Shown here one piece after another: positions 31,084-39,992 of a DNA stretch of 44,052 nucleotides. Source of the stretch: Salinivirgaceae bacterium. Its GTDB lineage: Bacteria; Bacteroidota; Bacteroidia; Bacteroidales; SZUA-534. The first letter of the stretch is position 1. Every line of letters starts with the position of its first letter. Location of the stretch: NCBI GenBank assembly GCA_027858735.1, contig JAQICC010000330.1, positions 1 to 44,052 on the forward strand, given 5' to 3'. Under the pieces are notes generated by a model. The model did not search any database. It had not been told where the DNA came from and saw only the letters and a list, made by a program, of their open reading frames with translations. The translations under genes were made by a program, and so were the position numbers.

Positions 31084-32160
31084 TTGAAAAAACGTTTACT
31101 CTATATAGCTCCTCATCGACCGGGTAGGTCACCAGGCCAACGGTTTAGGTTTGAACAGTTCCAGAATCATCTTGAACAGAACAGTTTTGAAATTACTTAT
31201 TCCTATATTCTAAATCCGTGGGATGATAGGGTTTTCTATACAAAAGGCAAATACTTGCTTAAAATATTTATTGGTATTAAGGCTTTTTTTATCAGGATGC
31301 GGGATGTTTATAGGGCAAATAATTATGATATTATTCTTGTTTATAGAGAGGCTCATTTTATTGGAACGACTTTCTTCGAAACTCTATTCGCTAAAAGTAA
31401 GGCCAAATTGGTATTTGATTTTGATGATGCCATTTGGCTGAATGACACCAGTGATGCCAACAGCAATTTAAAATGGATGAAAAAACCTGCCAAGACAGGT
31501 AAAATTGCATCGCTTTGCGATAAAGTAATTGTAGGGAATGAATTTTTAGCTGATTATGCCAAAAGATACTCAGATAATGTGGTAATTATTCCAACGGTGA
31601 TTAACACCGATTTTTATAAAACAAAGAAGGCTTCTTTATCAAATCCTATATGCATTGGATGGACAGGCAGTTCAACAACCATAAAACATTTTGAGCTTGC
31701 TGTACCATTTTTAACCTTTCTAAATAAAAAGTATCCAAATAAATTAAGATTTAAACTTATTGTTGATGTAAATTATAAACATAATTCATTAAAAATTGAA
31801 CATACTCCTTGGAATAAAGCGCGTGAAGTGGATGATTTAGATGAAATTGATATTGGTATAATGCCCTTACCTGATGATAATTGGAGCAAAGGAAAATGTG
31901 GATTTAAAGGTATACAATACATGGGTTTAGGCAAAGCTGCTGTTATGAGTCCTGTGGGTGTTAATACTGAAATTATTCATGATGGTGTAAATGGGTATCT
32001 GGCAAAAACTGATGAAGAGTGGATTGAAAAACTTTCAGCTTTGATTGATTCGGAAAATCTTAGAAAACAAATTGGCGAGGCAGGTAGAAAAACGATTGAG
32101 GAACGTTATTCATTAGATTCGCAAAAGAATGTTTTGCTTGAAACTCTTAATAACTTTTAA
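31084..32160 (+). CDS. Glycosyltransferase, GT4-like, TTG start
   Basis: The 358-residue cytoplasmic GT-B-type glycosyltransferase begins KKRLLYIAPHRPGRSPGQRF, carries a Rossmann segment (KLVFDFDDAIW), and a C-terminal donor-binding domain (IGWTGSSTTIKHF, DDLDEIDIGIMPLPDDNWSK, KCGFKGIQYMGLGKAAVMSP, NGYLAKTDEEW). No ATG precedes the conserved N-terminus; TTG at 31084 is the only sensible start. It would transfer a sugar in surface polysaccharide synthesis. The CpsB-type phosphatase and rfbB on the opposite strand support a polysaccharide region. Donor and acceptor are unknown. Confidence 0.88.
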   Translation: MKKRLLYIAPHRPGRSPGQRFRFEQFQNHLEQNSFEITYSYILNPWDDRVFYTKGKYLLKIFIGIKAFFIRMRDVYRANNYDIILVYREAHFIGTTFFETLFAKSKAKLVFDFDDAIWLNDTSDANSNLKWMKKPAKTGKIASLCDKVIVGNEFLADYAKRYSDNVVIIPTVINTDFYKTKKASLSNPICIGWTGSSTTIKHFELAVPFLTFLNKKYPNKLRFKLIVDVNYKHNSLKIEHTPWNKAREVDDLDEIDIGIMPLPDDNWSKGKCGFKGIQYMGLGKAAVMSPVGVNTEIIHDGVNGYLAKTDEEWIEKLSALIDSENLRKQIGEAGRKTIEERYSLDSQKNVLLETLNNF

Positions 32161-32199
32161 AGTTAGTTTCGACAAATTCCCTTTTTATTCTTTCGACAT

Positions 32200-32316
32200 C
32201 TCCCTTAGGGGAGAACACAATACACAAGTTTCAGTACAAAAGAAAAAGCCTAAGGACTTGTAATATTTTTACTTTAATTGTCCTCTTCTGAGAGAGGTGA
32301 CAACAGGCGGAGAGGA
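32200..32316. repeat. Pair of GC-richer hairpin elements between convergent genes
   Basis: CTCCC-TTAG-GGGAG (32200-32213) and, on the other side, CCTCTTCTGAGAGAGG (32282-32297) followed by TGACAACAGGCGGAGAGG. These stand out from the AT-rich surroundings and resemble dispersed intergenic elements common in Bacteroidota. They may end the two convergent transcripts. Confidence 0.45.
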
Positions 32317-32353
32317 ATTAAGCAAATTGAAAATTAGTGATATGCATAAGCAC

Positions 32354-33100
32354 TTACAAGCTTTGATTCAAATAACTTCTGTTTGTTAGTTTTTCTGCTA
32401 AACTTTCCTTAAGCTTATATTTTTTCAACATCTCCATTTGGCTAACATTATGCAAATCAGTACCCAACCATTCTACAAAGTTGTTGTTGATTAATGTTTC
32501 CCCCATTATGGCTGATTCCACTCCATAAACTCCCATTAAGGATAGCAGATTAATTTGGAACAGAATATCACGCTCCTTTAAATCGAACAGTACTTTTGGT
32601 GTTTTATACCAGTATATATAGCGCTCAGGGTGAGCTAAAACTGGTTTGTAACCATTGGTTTGCAAAGCAAATAATGCGTCGTTACATGATAGGGGAGCTT
32701 GCATAAAGGAGAATTCTACCAATATATAATTATCGCCAAATGTAAGCAGTTCTTCTTTGCCAATTTTTGATACAAAATCGTAGTCAATGTAATATTCTGC
32801 CGCACAGTTTACCTCTAAAGAAATATTGTTCTTTAAAAAGGATTGATTGATTTCTGCTAAGCCGGAGCGAATTATATCAGGAGTATTTCGGTAATAATCG
32901 CTCATAATATGGGGCGTTGTAATGGCCTTTTTATAACCTAAATCTACTAAGCCTTGAGCCAGAGCATTACTATCTCCCATAGCTTTTGCTCCATCATCAA
33001 TATCAGGAATTAAATGAGAATGTATATCAGTACCCAAAAAAGATAAATCAACAGGAACCAAGTCCTCTTTCTTTTTGAATATATTTTTGAATAATGACAT
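32354..33100 (-). CDS. CpsB/YwqE-type PHP-family protein tyrosine phosphatase
   Basis: The 248-residue protein carries the PHP metal motifs: TDIHSHLIPDIDDGAK near the N-terminus, ITTPHI, AAEYYID, LAHPERY and GTDLHNV. This family (CpsB, CapC, YwqE) uses a metal cluster to remove phosphate from tyrosine kinases that control capsule and exopolysaccharide polymerisation. The protein is cytoplasmic, without signal peptide. It lies 101 bases after rfbB on the same strand and opposite a glycosyltransferase gene. The cognate tyrosine kinase (Wzc type) is not in the window. Confidence 0.92.
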   Translation of the reverse strand: MSLFKNIFKKKEDLVPVDLSFLGTDIHSHLIPDIDDGAKAMGDSNALAQGLVDLGYKKAITTPHIMSDYYRNTPDIIRSGLAEINQSFLKNNISLEVNCAAEYYIDYDFVSKIGKEELLTFGDNYILVEFSFMQAPLSCNDALFALQTNGYKPVLAHPERYIYWYKTPKVLFDLKERDILFQINLLSLMGVYGVESAIMGETLINNNFVEWLGTDLHNVSQMEMLKKYKLKESLAEKLTNRSYLNQSL

Positions 33101-33201
33101 AGTTCGTTATTTAAAATTCAAAAGAAGGTAATAGGATTATTCTTATTACCTTCTTATATTATTAATTTTCCAGTTTCCTGTCTTTTTTATACTTAATCCG
33201 T

Positions 33202-34254
33202 TTATGAATTGTACATTTTATCGTAATAAGCTTCGTACGCTCCTGAAACAATGCGTTCCATCCAAGCCTCGTTTTCTAAGTACCAATCTACTGTTTTTTC
33301 CATTCCAACTTCAAAAGTTAAAGAAGGAGTCCAACCCAACTCTTTCTCAATTAAAGAAGCATCAATGGCGTAGCGCATATCGTGTCCGGCGCGATCAGTC
33401 ACGTAGGTAATTAGTTTTTCTGATGTCCCTTCTTCGCGGTCAAGTTTGTTATCCATTATTTTACACAACATACGAATCAGGTCAATGTTTGTCCATTCGT
33501 TGTGTCCACCAATGTTGTAGGTCTTTCCATTTTCAGCTTTGTGGTAAATTAGATCGATAGCTTTGGCATGATCATGCACAAATAACCAATCGCGAATATT
33601 TTCGCCCTTACCGTAAATTGGAATGGGTTTGCTGTTTTTAATATTGTTAATGGCCAAAGGTAGCAGCTTTTCAGGGAACTGATTTGGCCCGTAATTATTT
33701 GAGCAGTTGCTAACTACAAAAGGTAATTTATACGTATTTCCATAGGCACGTACAAAGTGATCACTTGATGCTTTTGAAGCAGAGTAAGGACTTTGCGGAT
33801 CATAAGCCGTATTTTCCAGAAAAAATCCGGTGTCGCCTAATGCTCCATATACCTCATCGGTTGAAATATGGTAAAAACGCTTTCCTTCAAAATTATCTTT
33901 CCAACTTTCTTTAGCAGCCATTAACAGATTAATGGTTCCTAAGACATTGGTATTGATAAAAGCCACAGGGTCTGTAATAGAACGATCTACATGACTTTCA
34001 GCTGCCAAATGAATTACTCCATCAAAACTATAATCAGTAAATAGTTTATTGATAAAATCAGCATCAACAATGTTACCTTTTACAAAAGTGTAATTTGGCT
34101 TGTTTTCTATTTCCTTTAGATTTTCAAGATTCCCGGCATAAGTCAAATTATCTAAATTAATAATTTGATAATCAGGATATTTCTCAACAAATAGTTGAAC
34201 CACATGTGAACCGATAAAACCTGCTCCGCCGGTAATTAAAATAGTCTTATTCAT
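33202..34254 (-). CDS. rfbB: dTDP-glucose 4,6-dehydratase
   Basis: The 350-residue extended short-chain dehydrogenase has NAD-binding GGAGFIGSHVV, the catalytic TDEVYG motif (ISTDEVYGALGDTGFF) with the Asp-Glu pair of RmlB enzymes, and YxxxK in SPYSASKASSD. It converts dTDP-glucose to dTDP-4-keto-6-deoxyglucose, the branch point to rhamnose and other deoxysugars. rfbA, rfbC and rfbD are not in the window, so the rest of the pathway is elsewhere. A -7 box on the minus strand (TATGTTTG, 34321-34328) is 67 bases upstream. Full length. Confidence 0.95.
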   Translation of the reverse strand: MNKTILITGGAGFIGSHVVQLFVEKYPDYQIINLDNLTYAGNLENLKEIENKPNYTFVKGNIVDADFINKLFTDYSFDGVIHLAAESHVDRSITDPVAFINTNVLGTINLLMAAKESWKDNFEGKRFYHISTDEVYGALGDTGFFLENTAYDPQSPYSASKASSDHFVRAYGNTYKLPFVVSNCSNNYGPNQFPEKLLPLAINNIKNSKPIPIYGKGENIRDWLFVHDHAKAIDLIYHKAENGKTYNIGGHNEWTNIDLIRMLCKIMDNKLDREEGTSEKLITYVTDRAGHDMRYAIDASLIEKELGWTPSLTFEVGMEKTVDWYLENEAWMERIVSGAYEAYYDKMYNS

Positions 34255-34320
34255 ATTATTCTGTTACTATGTTTTGCCATGAAAATGGCTGAATAATTCA
34301 GCACCAATAAATTAAGACTG

Positions 34321-34328
34321 CAAACATA
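34321..34328 (-). promoter_or_regulatory. -7 box TATGTTTG for rfbB
   Basis: Exact TAnnTTTG match on the minus strand in the divergent region, pointing to rfbB. No clear -33 box. Confidence 0.45.
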
Positions 34329-34351
34329 CATAATTTAAAAGGCATAGGAAA

Positions 34352-34381
34352 TTGAAACCATTGAATATTTTATTAATTTTG
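34352..34381 (+). promoter_or_regulatory. Promoter with -33 TTG and -7 TAATTTTG
   Basis: TTG (34352-34354), 19-base spacer, TAATTTTG (34374-34381). This is the best full match to the Bacteroidetes promoter pattern in the window, and the start codon follows 18 bases later. Confidence 0.55.
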
Positions 34382-34399
34382 TAACATATCAGCACCCTT

Positions 34400-35377
34400 A
34401 TGCACGATTTAAATAAATACGTTAGCGGATTACTTTTTATACACGATTGTGTTATTCTTCCCGGCTTTGGCGGGTTGGTAACCAATTATCATAATGCGGA
34501 GCATAATGAGCTAAGCTCTACCTTCTATCCGCCCAAGAAAGATGTTTTGTTTAATAAAAATTTGACGTATAACGATGGTTTGCTGATTAATTATCTTGCA
34601 AAAAACCTTGATATAAGCTATGAGGAGGCAGAGAAAAGAATAAAGGAGGAGGTTCAAAAATCGTGGTTAAAGCTTGATAAAGGACAACAAGTTAGTTTTG
34701 ATGGAGTGGGTTCGTTTCGGTATGATAAAGATCAAAATATGGTTTTTACTCCTGAGGATTCTGAAAATTTTCTGACGGATGCCTATGGTTTATCCTCTTT
34801 TAGATTTCCACCATTAAACTACCAAAAAAACGTTCATAATATTATTCCACTACATAAACATACACATATGGACGAGGACGTTAAAACAACTTTAAAATGG
34901 GTGGCTGCTGCGGTGGCTATTGTGGCCATTGCAATTTTATCATTAATTCCATATCAAAAAAATAAAAGCCTTCAGCAAATTGCAGGCGTAACCTTTGATA
35001 CCGCCACTAAAAAACCAAGTGAGTTGGTTCACTCTGCTATGCCGGCCGATACTAATGTTGCTGAGGTAATTGATCAAACTACCGATAAGCGTTTAGCCTT
35101 ATTTTACAACGAGGAAGCGGAAGCTACTGTAAAGAAGCAAGAAACCACTGGTTTAACCTTTCATATTATAGGGGGTAGTTATAAAGATGAAAGCAATGCT
35201 TTAGAGGATGTTGCGTTTTTTAAACAAAAAGGATTTAATGCCAAGGTTATAAATGCAAATGAGCTTTATAGGGTTTCATTAGCAGAATTTGATAGTAAAG
35301 TAAATGCACTTCATGAATTGAGGAGAATTAGAAATGAAGAGCAAAATGATAATGTTTGGTTGCTGTCGCAACGGTAA
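34400..35377 (+). CDS. HU-CCDC81 domain and SPOR domain membrane protein
   Basis: The 325-residue protein has two N-terminal HU-CCDC81-type segments (~1-60, MHDLNKYVSGLLFIHDCVIL, PGFGGLVTNY; ~65-130, ISYEEAEKRIKEEVQKSW to GVGSFRYD), one TM helix at ~168-187 (VAAAVAIVAIAILSLIPY) and a C-terminal SPOR domain (~250-325, TGLTFHIIGGSYKDESNALE). This layout is typical of Bacteroidota. SPOR domains bind denuded glycan strands at the division site; the HU-like part would stay in the cytoplasm and may bind DNA or a protein. A link between nucleoid and septal wall is inference. Monocistronic with its own promoter. Confidence 0.9.
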   Translation: MHDLNKYVSGLLFIHDCVILPGFGGLVTNYHNAEHNELSSTFYPPKKDVLFNKNLTYNDGLLINYLAKNLDISYEEAEKRIKEEVQKSWLKLDKGQQVSFDGVGSFRYDKDQNMVFTPEDSENFLTDAYGLSSFRFPPLNYQKNVHNIIPLHKHTHMDEDVKTTLKWVAAAVAIVAIAILSLIPYQKNKSLQQIAGVTFDTATKKPSELVHSAMPADTNVAEVIDQTTDKRLALFYNEEAEATVKKQETTGLTFHIIGGSYKDESNALEDVAFFKQKGFNAKVINANELYRVSLAEFDSKVNALHELRRIRNEEQNDNVWLLSQR

Positions 35378-35389
35378 TTTTTATTAAAA

Positions 35390-35415
35390 AAAGCGATACC
35401 AAATAATACCGCTTT
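35390..35415. terminator. Weak hairpin between convergent genes
   Basis: AAAGCG (35390-35395) pairs with CGCTTT (35410-35415), with an A-run before and AT-rich DNA after. It is 13 bases past the SPOR gene stop and 28 bases past the metG stop on the other strand, so it may serve both. Confidence 0.5.
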
Positions 35416-35442
35416 CAAATATTTTAGAGGAGTTAGAGTTCT

Positions 35443-37488
35443 TTATCTAACCTCTGAACCACTACCAAAATCTTTTTCGCAAGCCACAAAACCAAGTTCG
35501 CCGCTTTCGTTTTCAGCCATTAATATCATGCCTTGCGATTCAATTCCTTTTATTTTTCGCGGTGCCAGATTAATTAGAATGCTAACCTTCTTGCCAATAA
35601 TATCCTCAGGCTTATAACTTTCAGCTATACCTGAAACAACGGTGCGCTTATCCACTCCTGTATCAACCAAAAGTTTGAGTAGTTTTTTAGTTTTTGGCAC
35701 TTTTTCAGCTTCCAAAATGGTTCCTGTGCGAATGTCCATTTTTACAAAATCGTCAAAAGTAATTTCTTCTTTAGCAGGATTGCTTTTTGCATTTGCCGTT
35801 GCGTTTAGCTTTTTAGATTCCATTAATTTATTCATTTGAGCTTCAATTTCTGCATCTTCAATTTTGTCGAAAATAAGAAATGGTGTGGCAATGGTATGGC
35901 CTGATGGAATTAAATCCATACCTCCTAATTGTTCCCAGTTGTATGCTGAAACATTTAATATTTTACGCAGTTTTGCCGTTGTAAATGGCATAAATGGCTC
36001 AAAAACAATAGTTAGGTTTGCTGTAATTTGTAATGCAATATTCAATATAGTTTCAACCCTTGCGGCATCGGTCTTGGCTAATTTCCAAGGTTCAGCATCG
36101 GCTAAATATTTATTCCCTAAACGGGCTAAACTCATAGCTTCTTTTAAGGCTTCACGAAAACGAAATGTTTCCAATGATTTTTCTACTTTTCCTTTGATTG
36201 ATGCGAGTTCTGCAATCGCATTCTTATCGTAATCGCTAAGTTCACCCAAAACTGGAACGGTTCCATTATAATATTTCTGGGTAAGCACGGCCGAACGATT
36301 CACGAAGTTTCCTAGGATAGCAACTAACTCGTTGTTATTTCGTGCTTGAAAATCTTTCCATGTAAAATCGTTGTCCTTGGCCTCAGGCATATTTGCAGCT
36401 AACACATAGCGCAACACATCTTGCTTTTCAGGAAAATCCACTAAATATTCGTGCAACCAAACAGCCCAATTCCTTGAAGTCGAGATTTTGTCATTCTCCA
36501 GGTTTAAAAATTCATTTCCCGGAACATTATCGGGTAAAATATATTCGCCATGAGCACGCAGCATAGCTGGAAAAATAATACAATGAAATACGATATTATC
36601 TTTCCCTATAAAATGAACCAATTTGGTGTCTTTATCTTTCCAATAAGGCTCCCAATCTTTACCTTCTTTCTCGGCCCATTCAATCGTGTTCGAAATGTAT
36701 CCGATAGGTGCGTCAAACCAAACATAAAGCACTTTACCTTCGGCTCCATCAATAGGTACCGGAACACCCCAACTTAAGTCGCGGCTAACAGCACGTGGAT
36801 GCAAACCTGAATCTAACCACGATTTACATTGTCCGTACACATTGGGTTTCCAATCCTTATTCTCTTCTAATATCCATTGCTTTAAAAAATCTTCATGCTG
36901 ATCTAAAGGTAAATACCAATGCTTTGTTTTTTTTCTTATAGGCAGGTTACCACTAAGGGTTGATTTTGGATTTTTTAAATCCATTGGGCTTAATGAAGTA
37001 CCACACGATTCGCATTGGTCGCCGTAAGCTTCTTCATTATTACAATGGGGGCAAGTACCTATTATGTAGCGGTCGGCTAAAAATTGTTGAGCCTCTTCAT
37101 CGTAGTATTGTTCTGTTGATTTTTCTATTAGTTTGCCCTCTTCATAGAGTTTTTTAAAGAAATTTCCAGCTGTTTTATGGTGGGTTTCAGATGTAGTGCG
37201 CGAATACACATCAAAGGAAATCCCCAACGCTTCAAAAGATTTTTTAATGATGCCATGATATCTATCTACAATATCTTGAGGAGTAACCCCTTCATTCTTG
37301 GCTTTTATGGTAATGGGAACACCGTGTTCGTCAGAACCTCCAACAAAAAGCACATCTTTTCCTTTTCCGCGAAGGTAACGTGCATAAATATCCGATGGAA
37401 TGTAAACCCCTGCTAAATGGCCAATATGAACTGGACCGTTAGCGTATGGTAGAGCCGATGTAATGGTGTATCTTTTAAAATCTTTCAT
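35443..37488 (-). CDS. metG: Methionyl-tRNA synthetase
   Basis: The full-length 681-residue class I synthetase charges tRNA-Met with methionine. HIGH motif at 21-24 ([11 protein letters not shown]), zinc knuckle [23 protein letters not shown] loop as KISTSR, anticodon-binding helical domain, and a C-terminal tRNA-binding (Trbp111-like OB) domain ([20 protein letters not shown] to [13 protein letters not shown]). Start ATG at 37488. A -7 box TATCTTTG on the minus strand (37637-37644) would give a leader of about 140 bases. Essential housekeeping gene with no oddity seen. Confidence 0.97.
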   Translation of the reverse strand: MKDFKRYTITSALPYANGPVHIGHLAGVYIPSDIYARYLRGKGKDVLFVGGSDEHGVPITIKAKNEGVTPQDIVDRYHGIIKKSFEALGISFDVYSRTTSETHHKTAGNFFKKLYEEGKLIEKSTEQYYDEEAQQFLADRYIIGTCPHCNNEEAYGDQCESCGTSLSPMDLKNPKSTLSGNLPIRKKTKHWYLPLDQHEDFLKQWILEENKDWKPNVYGQCKSWLDSGLHPRAVSRDLSWGVPVPIDGAEGKVLYVWFDAPIGYISNTIEWAEKEGKDWEPYWKDKDTKLVHFIGKDNIVFHCIIFPAMLRAHGEYILPDNVPGNEFLNLENDKISTSRNWAVWLHEYLVDFPEKQDVLRYVLAANMPEAKDNDFTWKDFQARNNNELVAILGNFVNRSAVLTQKYYNGTVPVLGELSDYDKNAIAELASIKGKVEKSLETFRFREALKEAMSLARLGNKYLADAEPWKLAKTDAARVETILNIALQITANLTIVFEPFMPFTTAKLRKILNVSAYNWEQLGGMDLIPSGHTIATPFLIFDKIEDAEIEAQMNKLMESKKLNATANAKSNPAKEEITFDDFVKMDIRTGTILEAEKVPKTKKLLKLLVDTGVDKRTVVSGIAESYKPEDIIGKKVSILINLAPRKIKGIESQGMILMAENESGELGFVACEKDFGSGSEVR

Positions 37489-37636
37489 TTCTTTAAAAGG
37501 TGTTTAAGGGTTTGTTTTTTTAATGATATCTCTTCAGAATGCTCCTAAAAAATATTACGTCACCCTTCCCCAATTTATCGGGTCAAGCTGTGAGGGTTTC
37601 ATTATATTGTAATTAAGATAAATTCAAAATATTTTG

Positions 37637-37644
37637 CAAAGATA
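37637..37644 (-). promoter_or_regulatory. -7 box TATCTTTG for metG
   Basis: Exact TAnnTTTG match on the minus strand, about 150 bases before metG. Confidence 0.4.
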
Positions 37645-37769
37645 TAATTTACATACAAGTTGTTGGTAGAAAAGGGCTATGATTTTTATAGGGAATTAAA
37701 TTGAGATTAAAAATAAAAACTTTGAAGATATTTGACAGCTTAAAATATTACCGTTTTTCCATTTTTACC

Positions 37770-37777
37770 TACATTTG
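37770..37777 (+). promoter_or_regulatory. -7 box TACATTTG for the LD-carboxypeptidase operon
   Basis: Exact TAnnTTTG match ending 16 bases before the ATG. Confidence 0.5.
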
Positions 37778-37793
37778 TTAAAAAGCAAAGCCC

Positions 37794-38696
37794 ATGATAA
37801 CTCCCGCATACTTAAAACAAGACAATTCCATTGCTATTGTGGCTCCTGCCCGATGGATTGAAGAAGATAAGTACGATCATATTATTTCAATTATTGAAAA
37901 ACAAGGATACAAAGTTGTAAGAGGAAATTCAACACGATTAAAGCATGGGCCGTTTGCGGGAACGGATGAAGAAAGAAAAAAAGATTTGCAAGAAATGCTG
38001 GATAATCCGGAAATTAAAGCCATTTTTTGCTTACGAGGCGGCTATGGTACTATTCGGATAATCGAAGATTTAGATTTTAGTGAATTTAAGAAAAAACCTA
38101 AATGGTTAATTGGTTTTAGTGATATTTCCATACTGCATAATGCCATTCACAATTTGGGAATTCAGAGTATTCACGGACAAATGCCCTTAAACTTTACAGG
38201 TAGATTATTAAATAAAGGACTTGATAAGTTATTTGAAGCACTTTCGGGACAAACTCTCAGCTATGAATTGGAGCCATCAAGATTAAACAGAGAAGGAACA
38301 ACAAAAGGCCTAATAGTGGGAGGAAACCTGGCCATTTTTAACAGCCTTATTGGAACCGAATATGATGTAAATACCGAGGGTAAAATTTTATTCATAGAAG
38401 AGGTTGGCGAGTATTTGTATCGATTCGATAGATTGATGCATCACCTAAAAATGAGTGGAAAGCTTGATGATTTGAAAGGGTTGATTGTGGGAGGTTTATC
38501 AGAACTGAAAGATAATGAACCTGCTTTTGGACAAAGTGCTGAAGAAATAATTTTTACTCTCGTTAAAGAGTTCGATTATCCTGTCTGTTTTGGTTTTCCG
38601 GCAGGCCATATTAAAGAGAATTATCCCTTAATATTTGGAGCTAAAGTTTTAATGAAGATTACTAATACAGAGTCAATCATTGAATTATTGGCATGA
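37794..38696 (+). CDS. S66 family LD-carboxypeptidase
   Basis: The 300-residue serine peptidase of the LdcA/MccF family has N-terminal SIAIVAPAR, FCLRGGYGTIRI, the nucleophile segment LIGFSDISILHNAI, GGNLAIFNSLIGTEYDV, IEEVGEYLYRFDRLMHHL with the catalytic Glu region, and the His in FPAGHIKENYPL. It removes the terminal D-Ala from tetrapeptides during peptidoglycan recycling in the cytoplasm; MccF-like members instead cleave microcin C. Recycling is the default. No signal peptide. Its stop overlaps the yraN start by 4 bases (ATGA), so the two are translationally coupled. Confidence 0.92.
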   Translation: MITPAYLKQDNSIAIVAPARWIEEDKYDHIISIIEKQGYKVVRGNSTRLKHGPFAGTDEERKKDLQEMLDNPEIKAIFCLRGGYGTIRIIEDLDFSEFKKKPKWLIGFSDISILHNAIHNLGIQSIHGQMPLNFTGRLLNKGLDKLFEALSGQTLSYELEPSRLNREGTTKGLIVGGNLAIFNSLIGTEYDVNTEGKILFIEEVGEYLYRFDRLMHHLKMSGKLDDLKGLIVGGLSELKDNEPAFGQSAEEIIFTLVKEFDYPVCFGFPAGHIKENYPLIFGAKVLMKITNTESIIELLA

Positions 38697-39061
38697 GTCA
38701 GCATAATGAAACCGGTAAAGAGGGCGAAAAAGCGGCAGTTCAGCATCTTCAAAAAAAAGGTTATAAAATACATGCTACAAATTGGCGCTATAATCATAAA
38801 GAGATTGATATTGTAGCTCAGCAAAACGATGAAATGGTTTTTGTTGAGGTAAAAACACGAGCAACTACAGCCTTCGAATTACCGCAAGAAGCCGTAACAA
38901 AGCAAAAGATGAAAAACCTTGTTTATGCCGCCGATGCTTATTTGCAAGAAAAAGAAATTGATTTAGAAAGCAGATTTGATATTGTTTCGGTTTTAGCGCA
39001 AGACGAGTATAAAATTTTGGAGCATATTGAGGATGCTTTTCGCGCGAATGAGTTACTTTAA
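38693..39061 (+). CDS. yraN: YraN family (UPF0102) endonuclease-like protein
   Basis: The 122-residue protein has the YraN/UPF0102 motifs: GKEGEKAAVQHLQKKGY, then NHKEIDIVAQQ and MVFVEVKTR. These supply the E-x-D...E-x-K type residues of a restriction-endonuclease-like fold. Function is not settled; a nuclease role near DNA uptake or recombination is often suggested. It overlaps the upstream LD-carboxypeptidase gene by 4 bases and is followed by comF, which fits a link with competence. Two 19-base repeats lie after its stop codon. Confidence 0.92.
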   Translation: MSQHNETGKEGEKAAVQHLQKKGYKIHATNWRYNHKEIDIVAQQNDEMVFVEVKTRATTAFELPQEAVTKQKMKNLVYAADAYLQEKEIDLESRFDIVSVLAQDEYKILEHIEDAFRANELL

Positions 39062-39074
39062 AAAGAAAAAAAAT

Positions 39075-39114
39075 AACACAGAGTTGCACAAAGAAAACAC
39101 AGAGCTTCACAAAG
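39075..39114. repeat. Tandem 19-base units (AACACAGAG family) upstream of comF
   Basis: AACACAGAGTTGCACAAAG (39075-39093) and AACACAGAGCTTCACAAAG (39096-39114), period 21. These are the reverse complement of the units at 15139-15178. Relative to the downstream gene, orientation and period are the same at both loci. Confidence 0.7.
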
Positions 39115-39165
39115 CAAATTAAGTTAGGATTAATAATTATTGATAAAGAACTGCTGATTGGAGAA

Positions 39166-39903
39166 TTGGTGGTAAAAACAAAAGAGGATGTGAATATTAT
39201 TAAAACCATAAAAACCTATTTATCAGATTTCATTGGATTATTATATCCGGAACTTTGTGCGGCATGCAATAAAAACTTGTTTAAACAGGAAACGGTGTTA
39301 TGCTCAAAATGCTTGTATGATTTGCCACGAACACATTTTCATAAAGTACCAGGTAACCCTATTGAACAAGCCTTTTGGGGCAGAATTGAAATTGAACGTG
39401 GTGCAGCATTTTACTTTTTCAAGAAAGCTAGCAAATACCAACATTTACTGCACTCTTTAAAATACCATAAGCGAAAAGATATTGGCATCGAATTAGGAAG
39501 ACAATATGGCTCTGATTTATCAGAGGAAATCGATTTCACGGAAATTGATTACATAATTCCGGTACCCTTGCATAAAAAGAAATTACATAAACGTGGTTTC
39601 AATCAAAGTGAAATTATTGGAAAAGGATTGGAAGAATTTTTGCCTGCTCAAATGCGTACCGATTTTCTTTATCGTAAAATATTTACAGAAACACAAACTC
39701 GAAAATCGCGTTACGAACGATGGGAAAACGTTGAGGATGTTTTTGGTGTAGATAAGCCTGAAGAATTAGAAGGTAAACATATTTTATTGGTTGATGATGT
39801 TATTACCACTGGGGCTACCATTGAAGGATGCGCACAAGTTTTGAAAAAAGCGGCTAATGTTAAAATTAGTGTGGTTTCGTTGGCTTACGCCGCGATTAAT
39901 TAG
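39166..39903 (+). CDS. comF: ComF family phosphoribosyltransferase-like protein, non-ATG start
   Basis: The 245-residue protein has an N-terminal zinc finger (CAACNKN...CSKCLYDLP) followed by a phosphoribosyltransferase domain (YIIPVPLHKKKLHKRGFNQS, RKSRYERWENVEDVFGV) with PRPP motif LLVDDVITTGATIEG. ComF helps take single-stranded DNA into the cytoplasm in natural transformation; many Bacteroidota carry it regardless of proven competence. There is no ATG before the zinc finger: TTG at 39166 or GTG at 39169 must serve. The frame stays open upstream through the repeat. The stop TAG is immediately followed by a large hairpin repeat. Confidence 0.9.
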   Translation: MVVKTKEDVNIIKTIKTYLSDFIGLLYPELCAACNKNLFKQETVLCSKCLYDLPRTHFHKVPGNPIEQAFWGRIEIERGAAFYFFKKASKYQHLLHSLKYHKRKDIGIELGRQYGSDLSEEIDFTEIDYIIPVPLHKKKLHKRGFNQSEIIGKGLEEFLPAQMRTDFLYRKIFTETQTRKSRYERWENVEDVFGVDKPEELEGKHILLVDDVITTGATIEGCAQVLKKAANVKISVVSLAYAAIN

Positions 39904-39992
39904 TCTCCAGTTCTCAATCTTCAGTAGGCAGTCAATATTAATACTGCATATTGCCTACTGGAGACTGCCTACTGGAGACTGCTTACTGCCTA
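39901..39992. repeat. CAGTCTTCAGTC-family repeat, copy 5, filling a convergent gap
   Basis: CAGTAGGCAGTCAATAT (39922-39938) pairs with ATATTGCCTACTG (39948-39960) with a small bulge. Then TGCCTACTGGAGAC occurs twice, followed by TGCTTACTGCCTAC. It begins at the comF stop codon and ends at the aldo/keto reductase stop codon (minus-strand TAG, 39990-39992, part of a TAGGCAG unit). The whole gap is repeat. Confidence 0.8.

Larger units (their letters stand above)
37489..37793. other. Divergent intergenic region of metG and LD-carboxypeptidase gene
   Basis: 305 bases. Contains the inverted pair ACCCT (37562-37566) / AGGGT (37593-37597) around CCC...GGG, standing out as GC-richer, probably a degraded dispersed element. 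Contains -7 boxes for both genes: TATCTTTG on minus (37637-37644) and TACATTTG on plus (37770-37777). No ORF. Confidence 0.5.

Noticed and set aside
32200-32316. CRISPR-like short repeats
   Set aside because: Only two unlike hairpins with no regular spacer pattern and no cas genes.
39166-39903. Possible DNA-processing operon LD-carboxypeptidase/yraN/comF as a novel system
   Set aside because: These are ordinary housekeeping or competence-related families, and close spacing alone does not make a new system.
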